Source: Chloroflexota bacterium (GTDB lineage: Bacteria; Chloroflexota; Anaerolineae; Anaerolineales; Villigracilaceae). Taken from it: a DNA stretch of 64,000 nt. The stretch lies in the NCBI GenBank assembly GCA_016223135.1, contig JACRPQ010000005.1:240873-304872 (forward strand), read 5' to 3'. Below, piece after piece: positions 33,441 to 40,506 of the stretch. Positions within the stretch are counted from its first letter, which is position 1. Each line of letters begins with the position of its first letter. Made by a program: the position numbers and the translations under genes. The notes beneath the pieces were generated by a model that made no database searches, was not told the DNA's origin, and worked only from the letters and a program-made list of their open reading frames with translations.

Positions 33441-34700
33441 ATGTCTTTCGATCTTGAAACCATTCGTCAGCAATTCCCCGCACTCGACCGCCCGGCAATC
33501 TTTTTGGATAACCCCGCCGGCACGCAAATCTCCAAGCCCAGCCTCGACCGCATCAACCGCTACCTGCTCGAATGCAACGCCAACCATGAGGGGTTATTCG
33601 AGACCAGCCGCCGCTCCGACGAAATTCTTCACGAGGCGCACGCGGCAATGGCGGATTTCCTCAACGCCTCGCGCCCGGAGGAAATCATCTTCGGCAACAA
33701 CATGACCACGCTGACTCTACACATCTCGCGCTCGCTGGCGCGGACCCTGCAGCCCGGCGACCATATCCTGGTCACCCGCCTCGACCATGACGCCAATATC
33801 GCTCCCTGGATGCTGGTTGCGGAGGATAGAGGCTGCACTCTGCTCTGGGTGGATATTGACGTGGAGCAGGGCACACTCGATCTCGATGATTTTGCGCGGG
33901 CGCTGGAGAAAAAGCCTAAGATCGCGGCGTTTGGCTATGCCTCGAACCTGCTGGGAACGGTTAACCCGGTCGAGAAACTAACGAAGATGGCGCATGAGGC
34001 AGGCGCGCTGGTGTACATCGACGCGGTGCAGTACGCGCCGCATGGTCCCATTGATGTGCAGAAGATTGGCTGTGATTTCCTCGTTTGCAGCGCCTATAAG
34101 TTCTTCGGTCCGCACGCGGGGGCGTTGTATGGGAAGTATGACCTGTTGAATGAGTTGAAGGCGTACAAAGTCCGCCCAGCCTCGGACGAACTGCCGCACA
34201 AATTCGAGACCGGCACCCAAAACCACGAGGGTATTGCGGGCGTGCTGGGGGCGCTGGAATACATCGAGTGGCTGGGCAGGCAATTTGGGGCGGAGCAGGA
34301 ATCGGCGTGGAAGGAGGCGGGGTTCTCCGGTCGGCGCTTGGAACTCAAGAAGGGCATGTCGGCGATGCAGGCTTACGAGAAGCAGTTATCCAAAAAGTTG
34401 ATCGGCATCATCGAATCTGTGCCGGGGACGCGCATTCACGGCATCACGGATTTGGAACGTCTCGATGAGCGCGTACCGACCGTCTCGTTCACGGTGCCGG
34501 GCAAAGACCCGGCGCACATTGCCGAGGAACTTGGCAAGCACGGGATTTATGTTTGGAACGGTCACAATTATGCGCTCGCCATTGTGGAACGCATGGGGCT
34601 GCTGGAAGCGGGCGGCATGGTGCGCGTGGGACCGGTGCACTACAACACGCCGGAGGAATTGGAGAAGTTTGGGGAGGTGTTGGAGAAGGTGTTGAAATAG
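33441..34700 (+). CDS. Cysteine-desulfurase-like class V aminotransferase
   Basis: 419 residues, PLP enzyme of fold type I. AIFLDNPAGTQISK opens the protein; HDANIAPW, IDAVQYAPHGPIDVQ and the lysine motif SAYKFFGPHAGALYG (Schiff-base Lys) are visible, and the C-terminal small domain includes RVPTVSFTVPGKDP. It resembles the cysteine-desulfurase family subgroup with an insert before the small domain, which may act on cysteine or related amino acids. There are no iron-sulfur assembly genes nearby, so a role in cluster biogenesis is not supported. It lies alone, downstream of the inverted repeat at 33.35 kb. Confidence 0.88.
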   Translation: MSFDLETIRQQFPALDRPAIFLDNPAGTQISKPSLDRINRYLLECNANHEGLFETSRRSDEILHEAHAAMADFLNASRPEEIIFGNNMTTLTLHISRSLARTLQPGDHILVTRLDHDANIAPWMLVAEDRGCTLLWVDIDVEQGTLDLDDFARALEKKPKIAAFGYASNLLGTVNPVEKLTKMAHEAGALVYIDAVQYAPHGPIDVQKIGCDFLVCSAYKFFGPHAGALYGKYDLLNELKAYKVRPASDELPHKFETGTQNHEGIAGVLGALEYIEWLGRQFGAEQESAWKEAGFSGRRLELKKGMSAMQAYEKQLSKKLIGIIESVPGTRIHGITDLERLDERVPTVSFTVPGKDPAHIAEELGKHGIYVWNGHNYALAIVERMGLLEAGGMVRVGPVHYNTPEELEKFGEVLEKVLK

Positions 34701-34889
34701 AAACGCGGTGGTCTCGATGCTTGTTTGCATACTTGACCACCGCGTCATGCTCGTTAAATGATAACTGCCAGAGTGAGGGGGGCACCCTAGCAGTCATCGC
34801 TTTTATATTACTATATCCCTAAATTTTTTTCAAGAGGTTTGCGTAAGAAATAGATTAGAGTTTACGCAGGCTGGTACAGACAGGGATGA
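34701..34889. other. Spacer without a recognised gene
   Basis: Between the class V aminotransferase and tRNA-Arg. AT-rich toward its right side; I see no gene or convincing hairpin. Confidence 0.4.
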
Positions 34890-34961
34890 TGCCCCGGGCA
34901 GGAATCGAACCTACATCTAAGCCTTAGGAGTGCCTTGTTCTGTCCATTGAACTACCGGGGC
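34890..34961 (-). tRNA. tRNA-Arg (anticodon CCU)
   Basis: On the minus strand the acceptor stem GCCCCGG pairs perfectly with CCGGGGC, followed by discriminator A. The D arm is GTTC/GAAC, the anticodon loop CTCCTAA gives CCT (reads AGG), and the T arm is GTAGG-TTCGATT-CCTGC. The anticodon stem AGGCA/GGCTT has one G-T pair and an A-G mismatch at its end. The 3' CCA is not encoded. Confidence 0.93.
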
Positions 34962-34971
34962 GGCGGGGAAA

Positions 34972-34999
34972 ATTATATCATCCTTCGTTTTATGCTCAA
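34972..34999 (-). promoter_or_regulatory. Promoter of tRNA-Arg
   Basis: On the minus strand TTGAGC (34994-34999), 16 bases and TATAAT (34972-34977) precede the tRNA by about 10 bases. The promoter lies against the end of ftsK, within three bases of its stop. Confidence 0.7.
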
Positions 35000-35001
35000 C
35001 G

Positions 35002-37308
35002 CTATGCGCCGTCATCCTTGGGCGGGGCGGTGGGACCGTAATCCAGTACCTGCCTCATCTGTGTTCCTCCCTCCGGCGGACCGACAATGCCCTGGTCTTC
35101 CATCATATCCACGAGACGCGCGGCGCGGGTATACCCGATGCGCAGACGCCTCTGCAGCATGGACACGGAGGCGCGTCCCTCCTTGCGGACGAGGTCAATC
35201 GCCTCCGCCAGGAGGGGGTCAACGCTGGTGTCCACGGCTTCCATATCGTCGAAGAGGGGCGCTTGTTTGAGAGGCACATCTGCTTTGGGGAGGTCGGCAG
35301 GAGCGGCGGGAGCGGCGTAGGGGCTGCCGCCGCCGAGTTGCGCCCGCCAAAATTCCACCAGGGTGTTGATTTCACGGTCTGAGACGAACACGCCTTGCAG
35401 GCGTACCGGAGCAGCCGCATCCGGCGCTTGGAAGAGCATATCGCCGCGCCCGAGCAGACGTTCGGCGCCGGGCTGATCGAGGATGACGCGGCTGTCGGTG
35501 TTGGAGGCAACCGCAAAGGCGATGCGCGCCGGGAAGTTTGCTTTGATGAGGCCCGTCACCACGTCCACGGAGGGGCGCTGGGTGGCGAGAATCATGTGAA
35601 TACCGGTGGCGCGCGCCAGTTGCGCGAGGCGCGTGATGGACTGTTCGGTTTCGGTGGGGGCAATCATCATCAGGTCGGCAAGTTCGTCAATGACGATGAC
35701 AAGCAGGGGGAGCCGCTTTTGTCCCTGCAATTTCATCTTGGCGTTGTAATCGTTGATATTGCGCGAACCAACCTGGGCAAAGAGGTGGTAGCGGCGGTCC
35801 ATTTCGCGGGTCATCCATTGCAGCGCGCCGACAACGCGCTCCACCTCCACCACCACAGGCGCCAGCAGATGCGGGATGCCGTTGTAGCCGGTCAATTCCA
35901 CACGCTTGGGGTCAACAAGAATCAACTTCAGTTCGTCCGGGGTGTTGTGCAGGAGCAGGCAGGTCAGAATCGAGTTCACACAGACCGATTTACCGGAGCC
36001 AGTGGTGCCGGCAATCAGCAGGTGAGGCATGCTTTCGAGGGTGGTGCTGACCGGGCGTCCGGTCACGTCCTTGCCGAGGGCAAATTTGAGCGGGCTGAGG
36101 TTGCGTTTGAACGCATCGCTTTCGACAATATCGCGCAAAGCCACCAGCGCCATTTCTTCGTTTGGCACTTCGATGCCCACGTAACTATGACCCGGCACCG
36201 GCGCCTGGATGCGGATGCGCGGAGCGGCAAGCGCCAGGGCGAGGTCGTCTGCCAGCGAGGCAATCTTGTTGACGCGCACTTTCGTGCGCCCGGCTCGCGT
36301 CTCGACATAGAGCGGTTCCACCCCAAATTGTGTGATGGACGGTCCGCGGTTGATCTCCACCACCTGCACCGGCGCGCCAAAGGAGGCTAACGTTTCTTGA
36401 ATCAAACGAGCGCGCTGTTGGATGAATTCCTCGTTGACTTCCGGCGCCGAGCCCGCCTCGAGGATGTTCTTCACATCAGGCAGCTGCCACTGAATGACCG
36501 CCTCCGCCGGGCGGACGGTGGTCACCGGCGCGGCGCTGGAAACGGTCTCTGCTACGACAGGTTCGGGGCGGTCCAGGGGGGTGAATCCGTTCAAGGCGAC
36601 CTCAGCAGGTTCCGGCGAGGTCGAGGCGGATTGAGGCATCCGCTGGCGAATCTGCGCGAGCAGGGATGTCATCAGCGGCGGGATCCAGCGGAACAAGTCC
36701 TGAATTTCGAGATCGAACGTCATGGTGACGGCGATAAGAAGCCAGGCGAGCAGCAAGACGATGGAACCGCCCATGCCAAACGCATTGAAGAGGATCTTTT
36801 GGAGGAAGCCGCCGAGGTAGCCGCCGCCGTCGCCGTTCAGAGCGGCTTCATCTGCCCGCGAGGGCGCGGCAATGGCAAAATGCATCGCCGCCAGCAGCCA
36901 CAGGAACAGGAGCAGGATGCCGGTGGCGCGTTCCAGCGTGAGCGGCGGGAGTTTCTCGATGCGGCGCAGAACCAGCCAAATACCCATTACGATCAGCCCA
37001 AAGGGGAGAATGTAAATGCCCCAGCCGAGCGCCTGGCTCAGACGGAGCATGAGGTAGGATGTGACACTGCTGCGCGTGGCAGAAAACAAGATAAGCGCCG
37101 TCAGCACGCCCGTCACCGCCATGACCACGCCAACCACGTCCAGTTTGCGTTCGGCGGAGAGTGAATCCCACCACGAGAGGGCAGGCTCAGGCGGAGGAGG
37201 AGGCGCTGCCTTCCCTCGTTTACGCGGCGCGCTCCCTTTTTCCTTGGCGGCGGATTTACCCTTCGCACCGGCTTGAGATTTTGAAGAAAACGGCATTTTC
37301 AACGGCAT
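35002..37308 (-). CDS. ftsK: DNA translocase FtsK/SpoIIIE
   Basis: Hexameric motor that pumps chromosome ends across the division septum. About 768 residues from ATG 37308. A basic Ala/Pro-rich cytoplasmic start is followed by four membrane helices (to about residue 190), a linker, then the motor with Walker A GTTGSGKSVCVNS and Walker B LLVIVIDELADLMM. The C-terminal gamma winged helix (SVSMLQRRLRIGYTRAARL...MEDQGIVGP) reads polar KOPS/SRS-like sites. All domains are complete. A slightly longer start at 37332 is possible. The tRNA-Arg promoter overlaps its 3' boundary. Confidence 0.96.
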   Translation of the reverse strand: MPLKMPFSSKSQAGAKGKSAAKEKGSAPRKRGKAAPPPPPEPALSWWDSLSAERKLDVVGVVMAVTGVLTALILFSATRSSVTSYLMLRLSQALGWGIYILPFGLIVMGIWLVLRRIEKLPPLTLERATGILLLFLWLLAAMHFAIAAPSRADEAALNGDGGGYLGGFLQKILFNAFGMGGSIVLLLAWLLIAVTMTFDLEIQDLFRWIPPLMTSLLAQIRQRMPQSASTSPEPAEVALNGFTPLDRPEPVVAETVSSAAPVTTVRPAEAVIQWQLPDVKNILEAGSAPEVNEEFIQQRARLIQETLASFGAPVQVVEINRGPSITQFGVEPLYVETRAGRTKVRVNKIASLADDLALALAAPRIRIQAPVPGHSYVGIEVPNEEMALVALRDIVESDAFKRNLSPLKFALGKDVTGRPVSTTLESMPHLLIAGTTGSGKSVCVNSILTCLLLHNTPDELKLILVDPKRVELTGYNGIPHLLAPVVVEVERVVGALQWMTREMDRRYHLFAQVGSRNINDYNAKMKLQGQKRLPLLVIVIDELADLMMIAPTETEQSITRLAQLARATGIHMILATQRPSVDVVTGLIKANFPARIAFAVASNTDSRVILDQPGAERLLGRGDMLFQAPDAAAPVRLQGVFVSDREINTLVEFWRAQLGGGSPYAAPAAPADLPKADVPLKQAPLFDDMEAVDTSVDPLLAEAIDLVRKEGRASVSMLQRRLRIGYTRAARLVDMMEDQGIVGPPEGGTQMRQVLDYGPTAPPKDDGA

Positions 37309-37401
37309 AGTGCATATTGGAGTATAGCACAAATGGTCTGGTTTTCCCCCTGCCGCATCCGGTAGGGTAAAATTGCAGAACTACGCATTCAAGGATTCAA
37401 C

Positions 37402-38319
37402 TTGTTCGAACTACTCTTTCTCGGCACATCGGCATCGGCGCCTTCGGCAAAGCGCGGGCTTTCGGCGCAAATCGTCAAGCATGATGAGTATCGCTTCCTG
37501 GTGGATTGCGGGGAGGGCACTCAGCGCCAAATTTTGCAATCAGGCACGGGCTTCAAAAACCTGACCAACATCCTGCTTACGCACGGACACCTCGACCATA
37601 TCCTCGGGCTGGGCGGCTTGCTCAGCACCTTCCTGCGCTGGGAAGCCATCGAGGAACTCAATATCTTCGGCGGGCGCGCCACGCTGGAACGTGTCCATGC
37701 GCTGGTCTATGACGTGGTGCTGCGCGGCAATCAACCTCCCATGCCGCTCAGCCTGCACGAAATCAAACCTGGCACATTTTTCGAGGCAGATGATTTCACC
37801 ATCACTGCCTTTCCGGTCACTCATCGCGGCCCGGATTGTCTCGGCTACATTTTCGAGGGAAAGGCGCGCCGTCCCTTTTTGCCCGAAAAAGCGGATGTCC
37901 TCGGCGTGCCGTTCGGACCGGAACGACGGGAACTGGTCGCCGGCAACAGCATCACCCTGCCCGACGGCAAGCGCATCACACCGGACGATGTGCTGGGTCC
38001 GCTGACGAAGGGCGCGAAACTCGTCATTGTGGGGGATACCGGGCGAACGGATAATCTGGTCGATGTAGCGCGCGATGCGGATGCGTTGGTCATCGAAGCG
38101 ACGTATCTGGAAGAGGAGGCGGAGATGGCGAGTCAGTTCTCGCACATGACGGCGCGCAGAGCGGCGGAATTGGCAGTGAAGGCAAATGTCAAACAGTTGA
38201 TTCTGACGCACATCTCGCGCCGCTACCGCGAAAAGGATGTACTGAAAGAAGCGCAGGCGGTGTTTCCAAATGTCACGGTCGCGCGGGATTTTGATGTGTT
38301 CCAAGTAAAACGCGAATAA
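37402..38319 (+). CDS. rnz: Ribonuclease Z
   Basis: Endonuclease that matures tRNA 3' ends, metallo-beta-lactamase fold. 305 residues starting at TTG 37402 (LFLGTSASAPS is the family N-terminus). The zinc motif is THGHLDHILGL, FPVTHRG gives another ligand, GDTGRTDN the Asp, and LTHISRRYREKD the C-terminal His motif. The exosite arm common to long RNase Z forms is present around residues 150-190. Chloroflexota tRNA genes without encoded CCA (see tRNA-Arg) would need this enzyme. Confidence 0.94.
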   Translation: MFELLFLGTSASAPSAKRGLSAQIVKHDEYRFLVDCGEGTQRQILQSGTGFKNLTNILLTHGHLDHILGLGGLLSTFLRWEAIEELNIFGGRATLERVHALVYDVVLRGNQPPMPLSLHEIKPGTFFEADDFTITAFPVTHRGPDCLGYIFEGKARRPFLPEKADVLGVPFGPERRELVAGNSITLPDGKRITPDDVLGPLTKGAKLVIVGDTGRTDNLVDVARDADALVIEATYLEEEAEMASQFSHMTARRAAELAVKANVKQLILTHISRRYREKDVLKEAQAVFPNVTVARDFDVFQVKRE

Positions 38320-38344
38320 GCTTGCCCCAGACGAACGAACAAGA

Positions 38345-38425
38345 ATCATGGCTCATTGGGAATTGGCGTGGTTAAAGCCTTTTGGTACACGGATCTCTCC
38401 GTGAAAACCTGCGCCATCCGAACAC
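38345..38425. repeat. Possible degenerate MITE remnant
   Basis: CATGGCTCATTG, TTGGTACACGGATC and CTCCGTGAAAAC follow in the same order as blocks of the MITE at 51706-51858, with the middle partly deleted. Similarity is weak and the ends are not recognisable. Confidence 0.3.
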
Positions 38426-38463
38426 AGAACGTCCCGAAGGTTCTTTAACCTTCGGGACGTTCT
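38426..38463. terminator. Bidirectional hairpin between convergent genes
   Basis: AGAACGTCCCGAAGGTT and AACCTTCGGGACGTTCT form a perfect 17-bp stem with a CTTT loop between the 3' ends of rnz and the membrane protein gene. There is no long T run, but position and strength suggest transcript 3' ends on both strands. The CGTCCCGAAGG core recurs in the hairpin at 18.72-18.77 kb. Confidence 0.75.
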
Positions 38464-38476
38464 GTAACATTAGGTC

Positions 38477-39178
38477 TCAACTCATAAATCGGTTATTGTT
38501 CTGTCCTTCGGCGTTCATGCCGATGGGATGATAGGTCGGTTCGGCATAGACGGGACGGTTAACCGCAGCGGCAGGCTTGGGCGCCGGACGCGGGAAGGAG
38601 CCGGCGGGTGCGCGGTAGTTTTCGTCTTCGGCAGAGCGGTAGGCGGGACGATTGGAATATTGTCCATCCTCCGCCAGCGAGAAGATGCGCTCGCCGGCAA
38701 TCGAAAAGGTGTTGATGAGCAGGACGCGGATGGTTAGCACCATCACCGCCACCAGAATAGGCACTACCTTGGTCATGGTTGCCTGCCCAACCAGGACGCC
38801 GCCTTCCGCCGTGTGCTTCAAAATCGCTACTGAGATACCCCACCAGGTGAGCGCAGCATTGAACGCCGCGGCAAGAAACCATGCGCCCAGCAAATACCAG
38901 ACCTCGGCAGGTTCGTTCGCGCCCTTTTCGGGAGTGAAGATGCGGGCGATGCCGGCAAAATCTATGGCGCAGAAGGCGAACGCAAGCACGGTCGCCCAGC
39001 GAAACGGTCCCACAGCCAAGTCCCCCAGAATATCGCGCAGGGCAAAGAACGTGCTGGAGTAGTTAAAGACCTCGAATGCCAGCAGGGCGCTGAGGATGAG
39101 CATACCGAACAATAGTCCGCGCTGAAGCGCCACCCTGCGGAACATTTGAATCGAATTAAAAGTTGTGGAACGGTTCAT
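38477..39178 (-). CDS. Membrane protein of unknown function with operator-bearing promoter
   Basis: 233 residues from ATG 39178, which has AGGAGG upstream. Four hydrophobic segments (about 20-38, 56-75, 88-112 and 128-150) are followed by a ~70-residue soluble tail rich in Pro, Ala and Tyr (NRPAYRSAEDENYRAPAG). No family is recognised. Its promoter at 39245-39273 is a near-consensus sigma-70 site containing GAAC-N4-GTTC, so expression is probably repressed under ordinary growth, possibly by LexA. The long N-terminal extension to 39334 runs through that promoter and is rejected. Confidence 0.75.
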   Translation of the reverse strand: MNRSTTFNSIQMFRRVALQRGLLFGMLILSALLAFEVFNYSSTFFALRDILGDLAVGPFRWATVLAFAFCAIDFAGIARIFTPEKGANEPAEVWYLLGAWFLAAAFNAALTWWGISVAILKHTAEGGVLVGQATMTKVVPILVAVMVLTIRVLLINTFSIAGERIFSLAEDGQYSNRPAYRSAEDENYRAPAGSFPRPAPKPAAAVNRPVYAEPTYHPIGMNAEGQNNNRFMS

Positions 39179-39244
39179 TTGAGCCTCCTGTGGTTTCCGC
39201 AACAGGGAAAAGCCACTCACATAAAAGGAAGTTACGCTGGCGTA

Positions 39245-39273
39245 AATATAGAACACTTGTTCTAAATTGTCAA
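39245..39273 (-). promoter_or_regulatory. Consensus promoter with GAAC-N4-GTTC operator
   Basis: On the minus strand TTGACA (39268-39273), a 17-base spacer and TATATT (39245-39250). The spacer contains the palindrome AGAACAAGTGTTCT; its core GAAC-AAGT-GTTC (39251-39262) fits the Gram-positive type SOS box. It lies 70-95 bases upstream of the membrane protein ATG at 39178. Confidence 0.75.
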
Positions 39274-39320
39274 GAGGTGAATTTTTCCAATGCAGTCCAG
39301 AATCTATGAGTTTCGTAAAA

Positions 39321-39350
39321 TTGTCCAACTCCACACATACTTTTCATAAT
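39321..39350 (+). promoter_or_regulatory. Possible promoter of the CaCA-mrp operon
   Basis: TTGTCC (39321-39326), an 18-base spacer and CATAAT (39345-39350), about 50 bases before the exchanger ATG. A moderate match only. Confidence 0.45.
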
Positions 39351-39401
39351 TCCTTTGCTAAAATACACGGCATATTCGGGCTTGGAGGAGTGGAAAATTC
39401 A

Positions 39402-40493
39402 ATGACTGTACTCACCGGAATGACATTTTTGGCAGGACTCGCCGTACTTATCATTGGCGCCGAGTGGCTGGTGCGCGGCGCTTCGCGGCTGGCGGCGAAA
39501 ATTGGTATTTCTCCCCTCATCATCGGTTTGACCGTGGTCGCTTTCGGCACCAGCTCGCCCGAAATGGCGGTTTCGGTGCAATCCGCGCTGGCGGGTCAGG
39601 CGGATATCGCCGTGGGCAACGTGGTTGGAAGCAACATTTTCAATGTTCTTTTCATCCTGGGGATTTCAGCGGTCATCACCCCTCTGATTGTGCAGCAACA
39701 ATTGATCCGCCTTGATGTACCGCTGATGATCGGACTCTCATTTGTATGCTACCTGATGGCGCTGGACGGAGTCATCGGCAGGTTGGAAGGACTCCTGCTT
39801 TTTGCCGGTATCATCGCCTACACCTTCTTCCTCATTCGCCAAAGCCGCAGGGAAAGCAAAGCCGTGGAGGACGAATACGCACAGGAATTTCCCGCCAAGA
39901 CCGAGACCGGCTGGAAGCCGTTGGCAGTCAACCTTGGGCTGGTCGGCATCGGACTCACGCTTCTCATCCTCGGCTCGAACTGGCTCGTGGGCAGCGCCAT
40001 CTCCATCGCCCGCTGGCTGGGGCTAAGCGAACTCATCATCGGTCTGACCATCGTTGCGGCGGGAACATCCATGCCGGAAGTTGCCACCTCCATCACCGCC
40101 GCCATCAAAGGCGAGCGTGACATTGCCGTTGGCAACGCCGTCGGCAGTAATATCTTCAACATCCTCTCCGTGCTGGGACTAACCGCCACGGTCGCGCCGG
40201 GCGGAGTCCCCGTCTCGCAGGCGGCGCAGGCGCTTGACATCCCCGTGATGGTCGCCGTCGCCGTTCTCGCCCTGCCGATCTTCTTCACCGGCAACCGTAT
40301 CGAACGCTGGGAGGGCTGGCTCTTCCTCTTATACTACGCCGCCTACACCGCCTATCTTATCCTCGATGCCGCCCAACACGATGCCCTGCCCCTCTTCAAC
40401 AACCTCCTGCTCTACGGCATCATTCCGCTGACCGTGCTTACGCTTGCCGTCTCCCTCTTTCTGGAGCGGCGCACAGTGGCGGCAGCGGAATAA
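39402..40493 (+). CDS. Calcium/sodium antiporter (CaCA family)
   Basis: 363 residues, ten predicted membrane helices in two inverted halves. The alpha-repeat signatures are clear: GTSSPEMAVS with VGNVVGSNIFNVL in the first half, and GTSMPEVATS with VGNAVGSNIFNIL in the second, giving the paired Glu ion-binding site. It exports Ca2+ against Na+ or H+. ATG 39402 has GGAGGAG upstream; the longer reading from 39267 runs through the promoter. Only 13 bases separate it from mrpA, so it appears to be the first gene of the mrp operon, which would supply the sodium gradient it uses. Confidence 0.93.
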   Translation: MTVLTGMTFLAGLAVLIIGAEWLVRGASRLAAKIGISPLIIGLTVVAFGTSSPEMAVSVQSALAGQADIAVGNVVGSNIFNVLFILGISAVITPLIVQQQLIRLDVPLMIGLSFVCYLMALDGVIGRLEGLLLFAGIIAYTFFLIRQSRRESKAVEDEYAQEFPAKTETGWKPLAVNLGLVGIGLTLLILGSNWLVGSAISIARWLGLSELIIGLTIVAAGTSMPEVATSITAAIKGERDIAVGNAVGSNIFNILSVLGLTATVAPGGVPVSQAAQALDIPVMVAVAVLALPIFFTGNRIERWEGWLFLLYYAAYTAYLILDAAQHDALPLFNNLLLYGIIPLTVLTLAVSLFLERRTVAAAE

Positions 40494-40506
40494 AATGGAT
40501 TGAATT

